A stretch of DNA of 64,000 bases from Amoebophrya sp. A120 (lineage: Eukaryota; Sar; Dinophyceae; Syndiniales; Amoebophryaceae), in contig CAJINV010000014.1 of NCBI GenBank assembly GCA_905178155.1, positions 1,891,888-1,955,887 of the forward strand, in the 5' to 3' direction. The translations under genes and the position numbers were made by a program. This document shows, piece by piece, positions 32,225-41,572 of the stretch. The notes beneath the pieces are model-generated. The model had not been told where the DNA came from, did not search any database, and saw only the letters and a program-made list of their open reading frames with translations. Positions within the stretch are counted from its first letter, which is position 1. Every line of letters starts with the position of its first letter.

Positions 32225-33416
32225 TGTTTTTCTTTTCTTCGAGGTGGAGTTTGTGTGCGTTGATCAGGTGCGGAAAACCAAGGCCGAACAAAGTCTAGGG
32301 AGATATTGCTGATTCGGTCACAATGAAAAATAGAAGATAAACATCTCACTAGATATTACTGCCGAGAAATCTAACCAGAGTCACTGCGGAAAACAGAAAA
32401 TAACAACCATAGATCATGAACTAGAAGCCCATCAAGGAAACATCAATCAATTTTATTCTGTCGCGTTGCGTGCCCTCAATGCATCGGCTTTATGAACTAT
32501 GCTTTATCAACTATCTCGACGATCATCTTTCGTCTTCCGGGCCAACGAAGTCTGTGAGAAGGACAGAAGATCTGTACTTGTTCAGATTCAGGATCTCGTT
32601 TGAGATCTGTAATTTTTTGTTTTTCATCTTCTTATGCTGACCATGGAGATCCAATGGTATTGCTTGCGTGATTCCCTCTCCAGATCCAGAGGTGCTAGCG
32701 GATTTTCGATCAGGTTTTCGGCATTCAACTTCAACACAGATCCGCATTGAATCAAGAAGGATTTGCTCTCGAGATCGAGAATGAGAACAAGTACTAGAAA
32801 TAGAGCCACTGTCACGACAAGAGTGTTTTGCAGGAAACGAACACCGTCGACAACAGGGCGCGCTTTCTTTTTCAGGTCTTGACTGCCTCCGATAGAGTGG
32901 TGAAAAGTTAGTTGTTCTGCATTGAGAAAATATCGTGGGAACTGCCAAATAAATGCACCGTGGTGGGCGACCGCGACGTGGTTTTTGATAGCATCACTCA
33001 CTCGAGGTGAAATGCACCTAGGTTTCATTTGTAAAAGGTAGGAAATCGATCTCTTGCGAATGGGGACGTGGGGGCATCGCGTTTTTCCCGAAAAGGAAGC
33101 ATTTAGCGATAAACATATCATACAGAAGACCTCCAAGCAAAAGCAATAAAATGACTGCTATCCCCGGAAAAAGCTTTATTGATTCGGTGGGGTAAATCAA
33201 AATCTGAGTGATGAAGTAGAATCATCTCTTGTCGAACTTCTCGCTTTCCGCTACTCTCTGCGTTACTTTTGTTTCCGCTCTAGCGTTAGTGACGTCAATT
33301 TTCGCGAAGGCAAACCTGAGACGGAGAGCGAGCTTTTCGAGGTTTATACATAGTCACTCATAAGAAGAAGTCCCACTCTATCCATATCCTGCGGTCGATA
33401 AACGATTGATAAAGCC
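32225..33416. other. Spacer with possible small membrane-protein gene
   Basis: Minus-strand frames at 33200-33018 (MIYPTESIKLFPGIAVILLL, hydrophobic start) and 33136-32624 (containing NTLVVTVALFLVLVLILDL) each carry one strong transmembrane stretch. They are in different frames and could be exons of one small membrane protein, but I cannot place a convincing splice junction. Otherwise nothing recognised. Confidence 0.35.
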
Positions 33417-34749
33417 TTACGGCCCGGGCACGACGGGACTGCCAGTGGTGGCGCCGACGCCACAGGCGTTGTTTGGCTGTCCCGTGAATGGGTTTACGCC
33501 CGTGGTCGAGTTATAGTATTCTTCGGAATTCATATTTGCGTCCAGCATTTTCATCTTCTTCTTTGGCATAGGCATCCGGGCAACTACACCTCCGTACTGC
33601 GTCTGGAAAAACTGCTCATCGCGCATCACCGCTTGCAGATATTTGTGATCCCAAGCCGCTTCTAGCGAAAGCCGCTCTTTGGGATCTTTCTTCAGCATAG
33701 CAAGGATGAGATCGCGCGCGTCAGACCTGACGTCCTCCAGATAAAATGTAGGTGCTTTGTGCTTGATCTTCCGGAATGTTTCCTGAGGATTTTGGTAGCT
33801 CTCGAACGGCGCTTCTCCGTGAAGGAACTCATAGAGCAATATTCCCAAGGCCCACGTGTCCACTTCCTTGCCGTAAGATCTAGGCTCGTCCAGCATCTCT
33901 GGTGCCATGTAAGCGTCTGTCCCACAGTAAGTGGTTCTTTTTTGCAGCGGTCCGTCCAGGTGCACCGACCAACCAAAGTCGCTCAGTTTCAAAGTGTCTC
34001 GCAGGCCTAGAAGAATGTTTTCCGGTTTTATGTCACGATGGATGATGTTTTTGCAGTGGACATACTGCAAGGCAGTCACCATCTGGGAAAGATACCAGGC
34101 GGCACGGGCTTCGGAAAACCGACAACGCTTCTGCAACAACTCAAAAAGCTCACCTCCTGGGGCAGGCTCGAGTACGAGGTATATTTGATTGGTGTCGTGA
34201 AACCAGTTTATACAAGCGCAATATATGCGGGTGTCGGAGGTGAGACTGGATTTCAATTTCGTTCCGCAGACACTTCTCGAAGCCATACTTGATCAGCTGT
34301 TTCTTTTTAAGAACCTTCAATGCGCATATGTACTTGGATTGCCTCTCTCGCGCGACAAAGACCGACCCGAATTTCCCCCGTCCGAGTTTCTTCCCGATTT
34401 CAAAGTCATTTTTTTCAAACATTTGACCCTTGACAAAGGTGGCGGCCAGATCTGCGAGCGTGTGTTCATCGTCCGGCTCAGTGTCGCTTCTTCCATCGAG
34501 ACCGCTACCAGGCGCCTCTGCTGTCTTTCGTCGTTTTTTGTTCAATGACTTCCTATTAGGATGCATGTCATCCCTGTTCCCGTTCGCGTGTACCTCTGCT
34601 GACTGCCACATCGATTGCATATGAAAATTTAAGTTGGAAAGGGTGGCGGTTTGAAAATATCTTCTGGCGTTCTCTTCGCGGTTGCCCTCCCACGGCGTCT
34701 GAAACGCACACAGAACGTTGTCAATCTTCAATCTTCCAGGAAATATCAA
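33417..34749 (-). CDS. Aurora-type serine/threonine kinase with apparent frameshift
   Basis: Kinase motifs on the minus strand: GRGKFGSVF loop, ALKVLKK lysine, [17 protein letters not shown], then [55 protein letters not shown] and [23 protein letters not shown] and the GTxxYxxPE activation loop are Aurora hallmarks; Aurora kinases control mitosis and chromosome segregation. The two halves lie in different frames. After HILRLY (34207-34211) one surplus A in TATAAAC shifts the frame; without it the family motif LRLYNWFHD would read through. The N-terminus is uncertain: ATG 34620 ([10 protein letters not shown]) is a conservative start, and upstream coding-like pieces up to 35218 (MNFQKRSRKPASDSN) may be 5' exons. 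A base-call or assembly error is the simplest explanation of the break. Confidence 0.85.
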
Positions 34750-34831
34750 ATGCAGTTGTTCCTGGGCCTGGGTGCAGCGGCTTCACGTTTGTACGCCCGG
34801 TTCCTCTCGAACTTGCTGTCGCGAGAATCAA

Positions 34832-35218
34832 CTACAGCTGGTCCTCCTCCGTCGTCACAAAGGAAGAGCTCTCAATTTTTGATAGCGTCTGTTTAGGAGC
34901 TAAGTTTCCAGCATTCTGCGGACGGAGGGACCTGAAATGCGTCTGGCGGGAGCGTATTCGCTTTGTCGATTTATGTCGACACTTGCCGAATGAATACTGC
35001 GCCGTGAAATCCTGATCAAGGAAGGGGCCTGGACAAACAACACCAGATAGAATCCGGATGAGTGCCAACGCAAATCCACACTTGAGACCTTGTCCTTGAC
35101 CGTCTTGATATCCAGAGAGTAGAAGAATTTGTGCATCGAGCGGATTTTCAGGCTGTGTCGCTTGGGGGTTGAGGTTGGAATCACTAGCCGGCTTTCTCGA
35201 TCTTTTTTGGAAATTCAT
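34832..35218 (-). other. Possible 5' exon(s) of the Aurora-type kinase
   Basis: An open frame beginning MNFQKRSRKPASDSNLN, same strand, just upstream of the kinase. Part of it (SSFVTTEEDQL) reads like disordered N-terminal kinase sequence. A further coding-like stretch [20 protein letters not shown] lies at about 34770-34845 in another frame. Splice sites could not be settled, and it may be a separate small gene. Confidence 0.35.
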
Positions 35219-35269
35219 ACTTCGAGAGAGAATGAAACATCAGAATATTAACCCGGGCATAATCGAGGC

Positions 35270-35274
<5 letters not shown>

Positions 35275-35301
<27 letters not shown>
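35275..35301. repeat. (ATC)n microsatellite
   Basis: About nine uninterrupted ATC units. Confidence 0.95.
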
Positions 35302-35302
<1 letters not shown>

Positions 35303-36198
35303 TATCCTGCAGTGAAAAAACGAAAGAAGAATTATACAAATACTGGTGCGCCGCGTACAAATCCGATATCGACAACAACTCAGACGCTGGCATTGCAATG
35401 AATCAAAGTCAGAGATAACATCGCGAAAAACAAAATAGAATACCAATCATGATGAATGTGTGCACACTCGTCGGCTTATCATCTTCTATCTTGACGGGGG
35501 TCGTCTTTCGTTGCGCAGGCAGCTGCGAACCATGTTATTAGAGATCCTACGATAACTTGCATGATCCAGTAGAAGAGTTTGCGTTTGATCCAACATAGCA
35601 TGCTGCAGCTCGATCCAGAGGTGCAGGCGGATATTCATCCATCTGGCAGGATCATGAGCCTCTCTCTCTCAAGCTGATCTTCGCAAAAAACGAACTCGAG
35701 GTAGATGGAAAAGTCTCTTCCACATCTCAGAGCTTCACCGCCCAGGGCAGCAGGAGAAACTGGGTTTTTTGATGTTTTTCGAGTTTTGTTATAAAGAACT
35801 TAGCGCAAAGAATTGGCGAAAAGTTATTCTTCATTGAGTAATCCTCGTGAAGGAGCTGCACGGCAAACAAGTGTGGCAATCCTCGTGCAGGTCACAGATG
35901 CTTTTTGTTTTTTGGACCGGTCTCGAAACAAAACCTCGGCAGTACCAGTACTAGCATCCAAAGACCCGGAATTCTGTAGGGCCAGATGCTGTCCGTGCAA
36001 GATGAAAATGGTACTATACGGAATAAATGTCGTACAATGGGTATGGGACGAAAGATGAGCAAAAGCGAAACAGATGTTTTCATGTTCCCTATCTTATGAA
36101 TCTCGTACTAGAACACATAATAGCATCATACAGAAAGACTGTCAGAAACAACTTCGTTAACAAGCCATCGCAGCGGCTGCGCCCTGGAAAGCCCCAGC
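35302..36198. other. Intergenic spacer
   Basis: Between the Aurora-type kinase and glutamine synthetase. No gene, RNA or mobile-element terminus recognised. Confidence 0.5.
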
Positions 36199-37620
36199 TC
36201 ATGCCTCGATCGAAGTGCTGTCTGCCGCTGGATGTTCACCTCCACAACCGCTCGAACCAGTCGTGCTCGTGGAAGCCTCATCATCATCTTCACGAGGAGC
36301 AACAGAATGAATCTTCTCACATCGACCAAGCGCGCTTTTGCTTTTCACCCGCCTCCTCGCCATTACACACTCCCCCGTCGTTTTCATCATCCGCTTGGTC
36401 ACCCTGTACGGATCGCAGTTCGCGGAGGGCCTTCGGTCTTCCAGGTAGCCTTTCCCCTCCAAAGCCGCCTCCCGGGGGATGCGGATCGACGCGCCTCTGT
36501 CGGCGACACCGTACTTGAACTCGGTAATGGAACAGGTTTCGTGCGCCCCGGTTAACCGCTTTTTGTTTTCATCTACGTCCCCGTAGTCGCTGATGTGTTC
36601 CTTGATTTTCTCTTCTGTTTTTCCAAAAGCCTCGCAGACTTCGACAATCACATCGTATCCGCCAGCTGTTCGCATTTCCTCAATCGAAAAGTTCGTGTGA
36701 CACCCAGCGCCATTCCAATCCCCGCTTTCCACCGGTTTCGGGGAATAGGACACTTGCACGTTGAACTCCTCGGCGACGCGGTTCAATATGTACCTCGCAA
36801 CAACCAAATGGTCCGCCATTTCAATCCCCTCACAAACCCCGACCTGGAATTCCCACTGCCCAGGCATCACCTCGGCGTTAAGTCCCGCGACCTTCACCCC
36901 GGCGGCCAAGCAGTAGGCGAAATGCACCTCCGCGATGTGTCTGCCAATCGCGATGCCGGCCCCCTGGCCGCAGTAATAGGGGCCTTGGGGCGCGGGCTCG
37001 GAACCATCCAGATTGAAGCCGAGGGGGATGGTGGAGGGCGCTCCGTTGTATTGTTCTGCAGGAACTCGCATCAGCGTGTACTCCTGTTCCATGCCGAACC
37101 AGGGCTTGAGATCCTTGTATCGCTCCATGATCTCCTTACATTCTTTTCTGTCGTTCCCGATTGCAGGCTGCTCTTCGTTTTCCGGGTCGACACACTCACA
37201 GAGCACCATAATCGTGCTCATCTCAACCGCCGCTTGATTGTGTGCACGACCGCTGCGAAACGGGTCCTTGAACAAAGCGCAAGGTATCAAAAAAATCTCC
37301 GAGTTTTCCCCCGGCGCTTGGCCGGTGGAGCTGCCATCAAAGTTCCATTTCGGGACGTCGCCGGGTTTCGCCGGCTTGCTTGCGAGCGTCCGGGTTTTAG
37401 ACCTAGTTTGTCCGAAAGCGTCGAGCCAAATGTACTCGGCAATTACGACGCAAGAAGTACTGTAGTTCTTTTTGTTGGCGAGTGTTTCTGTACTATCACC
37501 GGCGGAGGTAGTTAGGCTTTGCGTATCTGGGGATGTACTTCCCGCACTAGTAGCTGGAGTGCAGCTGAAGGCCTTGGCCCAGGCAGAAGACACGACGACA
37601 GAGGAACTAGTAGTAGACAT
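36199..37620 (-). CDS. GLN: Glutamine synthetase, eukaryotic type II
   Basis: A single-exon 473-residue protein that makes glutamine from glutamate, ammonia and ATP. Type II signatures are visible: WNFDGSSTGQA, KDPFRSGRAHN, WFGMEQEYTL, PGQWEFQVG (glutamate site), NGAGCHTNFS (ATP site), ITEFKYGVADRGASIRIPRE and YLEDRRPSANCDPYRV. The core is normal length; the N-terminus has about 60 extra S/T-rich residues and the C-terminus about 45 S/E-rich residues beyond the usual end. The N-terminal extension lacks the basic character of a mitochondrial targeting peptide, so a cytosolic location is likely. No introns and no introners, in contrast to neighbours. Confidence 0.96.
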   Translation of the reverse strand: MSTTSSSVVVSSAWAKAFSCTPATSAGSTSPDTQSLTTSAGDSTETLANKKNYSTSCVVIAEYIWLDAFGQTRSKTRTLASKPAKPGDVPKWNFDGSSTGQAPGENSEIFLIPCALFKDPFRSGRAHNQAAVEMSTIMVLCECVDPENEEQPAIGNDRKECKEIMERYKDLKPWFGMEQEYTLMRVPAEQYNGAPSTIPLGFNLDGSEPAPQGPYYCGQGAGIAIGRHIAEVHFAYCLAAGVKVAGLNAEVMPGQWEFQVGVCEGIEMADHLVVARYILNRVAEEFNVQVSYSPKPVESGDWNGAGCHTNFSIEEMRTAGGYDVIVEVCEAFGKTEEKIKEHISDYGDVDENKKRLTGAHETCSITEFKYGVADRGASIRIPREAALEGKGYLEDRRPSANCDPYRVTKRMMKTTGECVMARRRVKSKSALGRCEKIHSVAPREDDDEASTSTTGSSGCGGEHPAADSTSIEA

Positions 37621-38589
37621 GGTATCTTCTTGTTTTGTGCGTCTTGTAGAAGTAGATCAATGTGCTGCTTGAGCAGGCGTTTAGGTTGTGGAAGTAGATG
37701 ACAGTCTTCGGTAAGGTATGACTTAGCTTTCGAATATGAGCAGCATTCGAAGCAAAAAAGTTTTCCTCTCGACGAGCGGTCAATAAACATACCTGAGCTC
37801 CTCTTCTTGGAGTTTTGAGGTTTCATCAATGCCGCTCAACTTCTTATTTTTGGTTACGGAATCGACTAACGAATGACGTTGAGGATCATGAATCACGGAC
37901 AGGCACACACAACCTGCTGGAGTTTGATCTTTTCATTTCATCCTGTATCCGAAGATCTTGCCGTAGATGTTGATGAACCAATTTCATCTGTGATCCGGTG
38001 CCGACATCGTGCTGTTGACCGAAAGAAGGAGATCTTTATGTCCTTGTTTCAACATCTACATCCACGATCACTTCCCTTATTGTTTCTGCCGCGAGAGGGA
38101 GAGAGACAGAGGGATGCAGACAGAAGAGCGTTGTATTTTACGAATTTGATTTAGACTTCGACAGTACGCTCTGCTGAATAAACACGTTTACGAGGACGCC
38201 ACCAAAAATGCATGCATTGAGTCGACCGAAAGGCAAAGGCTGAAGGTGAAGGTGAAAGAGAAAGTAACACAATGAAAACTTCTATGAATAAGCCTACATA
38301 ACGGCTGCACACTCACACTGTGTCTGATCACAATGGAGTCTGCAGCTGTGCCGGTTCTGGTTTATTCAAGAAGATGAAGACAAAACCTCTGCGGGTTTTC
38401 ATTATATGGTAAGACAAAGACTACATTGCTCACAGAGCAGGTTGCAAATTGATTGTGTCGTTTGTGAGAGCGTCAATGTTGACTATTCCCTCGTGTCGTT
38501 GTAGTATTTTCAGCGTGTGGCGTCGCGTGCCACGTCGGCGAAAGATCATCTACTTTGAAAAATTTTTACGTTCTACGCATCGTTCTTCC
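37621..38589. other. Intergenic spacer
   Basis: Nearly 1 kb between the glutamine synthetase start and the stop codon of the 38590-40362 gene. Nothing recognisable. Confidence 0.5.
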
Positions 38590-40362
38590 TCAGGATATCA
38601 GGTCGAAGTCTTGCTTCACTCCTCGATAAAGCCTTCCCCAAATCGCCTCACCCTGAGCAAACGTCAAGCTTCTGTCACCCCCGCCGAGCCCTCCTGCTTC
38701 TAGGAGTTTTTCCCTTCCCTCTTTCAACAGAAACTGCCACAGACACGAATCTGGATCCACGTCCAGATAGTTGCCCCGCGTGTTCTCTTCCGGTCTTTTT
38801 GTGACAATCCGGACTTTGTTCGTGTTCATCTTGAAATCCTGCGGAAACGCTTTGGGCAAAAAGCGCTCGAGGAACCAATTGCGAAAGGAAAGCCTGCCTC
38901 CGTCCTCTTCCAGTGTCTTCTTCGGGTCGTACCTGGTCGTGGGGTCGTTCCGGAGTGCGAACGCGAAGTGGTCCCTGTTCGTTTCCTTTTCGTTCTGCGA
39001 CAGCTTGTATTTCTGGTCTACCACTTTGTACACGAGAGACGCGGTTTGGTCAACGATTTTTTTCTCGATTTTCTGCTTCTCCGCTCTTGCGTCTTCAATC
39101 GCTTGCAAATCCAGTTCTTCCTGCTCCCGCTTTTTCCTTTTATTCAGCGCATGTCGTTGCTTCTTCGTCAGCATTGCTATGTCCCCGGTGTAATTGATTG
39201 GAGATGAGGCGCCGGGCGAGGAGGGCGCGAAGGAAGTTTGATCTTCTTGGTTCGTCGCGTAGTTCGAAGTGTAGCTAGAACTGGGGGCACTTTCGTGGTT
39301 GCTAGCGTTGTAACTCGACCTGGAGATAGCCGCAGCACCAGCAGGAGCACCGGCGGTTTTATTTACGTCCAGATCTTCAATGTCTCTAACTATGCTGCCA
39401 CCAATCGCAAGCGGATGGGCATTCATTAACGGCACAACTTGTTTGCTTTCTTGTTGGTTTCCTGTAGAAGTAGACGAGGAAGAAGAGGAAGTCGCAATAA
39501 CGGTGGGCGCTTTTGGTTGTGACCGAGGAACTGGTCGAGTTGTAGTTGAATCGGTGGCATTTTGATTTTTCATGTTCACAGTATTATTTGCGTCTTCACC
39601 ACTCCCGCCTGCAGCCGCACTTTTCTGTACCACCTTCTGTGCGTCCAGTGACTGCGCAAACATTTTCCGCAGATCGCTCCCAAAGACAAAGTCTTCGTCT
39701 TCGTCGAGCTCATCTTCTGATGCCGCACCGTCATGACCGTTGCGCGACGACGCCCCGCCTGGACTATTGTCACCTTCACGCGCCGCGGCCGAAGAGGCAG
39801 ATGTCAGGCTTTTGGCGTTGAATTTTTTACCAGAGGCACTACTTTTCTTATTCAATGAATATAAGGAACTCGAAGTATTAGCCTTCGACGCGGCACCTCC
39901 TGCTCCAGATGTACTAGCACCAGCCTTCTTCTCCTTTTCGTTTTCCGGCTGCCGGGTAAGCGCGTACTTGATTAAAGGGAATATCTTCTCTTCTTCCACG
40001 ACTGCTCCATTTCTCGTAAACTTATTGTACGGATTCGGAATTCTAACGTGACCGAAAATGGACTCGAAAACATGCAATAGGTCGTCGACCCAGTTCGTGT
40101 CCAGTTGCGCGACTCGGTTGTTGAAGACCAGGTTGGCCTTTTTGTAGGCATCTCGGTCCCGCACGGTGAAGCATTTTCCAATCTCCTCTTCCTTCTGTTC
40201 GCATTTCAACTTGTCCCCGGAGCCTAGATTGTCCATGCAGAACAGCGTCCGGCGGACTTCATCCGTCTCCCGCGGAGGCGTTTTGTGCTTCTCGGCACAC
40301 AGAGCCAGCCCTGTGTCAAGAACGGCGTCGCCAAGGTAGGCCTGATGAAGATTTTGATACAA
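38590..40362 (-). CDS. Unknown protein with charged helical C-terminal half
   Basis: A 590-residue frame from MYQNLHQAYLGDAVLDTG. An ordered N-terminal ~150 residues (GKCFTVRDRDAYKKANLVF, NWVDDLLHVFESIFGHVRIP) is followed by ~200 low-complexity S/A/D-rich residues. The C-terminal half begins with a basic coiled stretch (LTKKQRHALNKRKKREQEEL) and ends with an ordered domain (LSFRNWFLERFLPKAFPQDF, SCLWQFLLKEGREKLLEAGG). The codons before GCC TAC CTT end in CATCAG, a possible 3' splice site, so the first seven residues may be intron and a small 5' exon may be missing. No family recognised. Confidence 0.65.
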   Translation of the reverse strand: MYQNLHQAYLGDAVLDTGLALCAEKHKTPPRETDEVRRTLFCMDNLGSGDKLKCEQKEEEIGKCFTVRDRDAYKKANLVFNNRVAQLDTNWVDDLLHVFESIFGHVRIPNPYNKFTRNGAVVEEEKIFPLIKYALTRQPENEKEKKAGASTSGAGGAASKANTSSSLYSLNKKSSASGKKFNAKSLTSASSAAAREGDNSPGGASSRNGHDGAASEDELDEDEDFVFGSDLRKMFAQSLDAQKVVQKSAAAGGSGEDANNTVNMKNQNATDSTTTRPVPRSQPKAPTVIATSSSSSSTSTGNQQESKQVVPLMNAHPLAIGGSIVRDIEDLDVNKTAGAPAGAAAISRSSYNASNHESAPSSSYTSNYATNQEDQTSFAPSSPGASSPINYTGDIAMLTKKQRHALNKRKKREQEELDLQAIEDARAEKQKIEKKIVDQTASLVYKVVDQKYKLSQNEKETNRDHFAFALRNDPTTRYDPKKTLEEDGGRLSFRNWFLERFLPKAFPQDFKMNTNKVRIVTKRPEENTRGNYLDVDPDSCLWQFLLKEGREKLLEAGGLGGGDRSLTFAQGEAIWGRLYRGVKQDFDLIS

Positions 40363-40465
40363 TGTTCAACAAGCATAATTTCCTGCTGGACCGAGCTACT
40401 ATTTGACGGGTGATGTAGTTGTGAAGATGATCTTATTTCTATGTCTTTCTATCTCTTATATGGAA

Positions 40466-41522
40466 AAATACGTCGGATATTGTATTGTATTTGATCCGCT
40501 CTTGTTTCAAACAGACGCGGCGCCCGCTCTTTAGCCCTGCTATACTTGCAACAACCCGCCGGACAGCGAGGCTGTGGAGGCCCGGCGAAACGTAACCCTC
40601 CTACGCAGTCACCACATCAAGTGGCGAGAGCTGGAGGAGAACAGCGCGCTGGAGGTTTGTGGCCTTGGCAGACCGGCTCTTGCACTCGTTCCGTATAGTA
40701 GCACCAATCAGAGGGCGCACACCAGGTGGGCAACACAGATTGATTATACTACGGCGAAAGGATCCCAATTCGCGCTACCTGGGCGCGTCCTTTAATTGTC
40801 GTCTGACTTTAGGCCGGACACTATCTGTGCGGGAAGGGCGCGGCCCTTCTCCGCCATGGGCGGCGCGCGGGTGCAGTTTGCCCGCCAACGGCGCAACCGC
40901 AAGGGGCGCAGAGCCCTGCTGTGCGCCCTTCGTCAAGAAGAGCGGCGCCGGCCCCGCCAGGGGGCTGGGGGTGCCCGCCAATGCTTTCCCGAATAGCGCA
41001 GGCCCCACCGCTTCCTTCCATCCCCGGGAAGTGCCGCAAGCTGCTGCGCGCGGCGTAGGGCGCTAGGGCTTACGGCGGTGCGAGCGTGCCCACTAATTCG
41101 GCCGAAGGCCGAGAGGGGCACACCATGCCGGGCCTCTTTGCACACGACGCGGCAACACACCCGAGGGCCTTCCTCGGAGTGGTCGGGCAGGGTGTGGCGC
41201 TAGGCTGTTCAGGTTAAGCCGGCCGAAGCCCCACCACCATCTCACCCAAAAGAGACGGCGAGGCGCCTCGCCTGCTCACCAGGAGCCTGCAAGGCTCGCC
41301 CGCTTCCAGAGCGGGGCTCTTCTTCAAGAAGAGAACACCCGCCAGGGGTAGGGGGATCGCGCGCAGGATTGCGGGCGCCGCCCTTCTTCACTCGCCAGGA
41401 GCAGCGGCGTATTGCCGCTTAGTTTGCGCGATTCGATGCGTCTACTTCTAGTAGCGCATCTGGGCACAAGGCCCCTGTCACGACTTCCCTTCCCACCAGG
41501 GGCGGGCAAATACGTCGGATAT
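40466..41522. repeat. GC-rich block between 15-bp direct repeats
   Basis: AAATACGTCGGATAT occurs at 40466-40480 and again at 41508-41522. Between them is ~1 kb of GC-rich DNA unlike the surroundings, with internal echoes (AAGAAGAGCGGCGCCGG..CCAGGGGG at ~40935 and AAGAAGAGAACACCCGCCAGG at ~41331). The open frames inside lack motifs. It looks like an insertion that duplicated its target, but no terminal inverted repeat is obvious. Confidence 0.7.
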
Positions 41523-41572
41523 CATCAACATACAAACTTTGTATTACAAAGCAGAAGTAGTTCACAAGACAA

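Noticed and set aside
35240-35446. Poly-aspartate small protein (DDDDDDDD)
   Set aside because: The run is an (ATC)n microsatellite; no start or splice context supports a gene.
36595-37515. 306-codon plus-strand frame
   Set aside because: Exactly antisense to glutamine synthetase, whose catalytic motifs are unambiguous.
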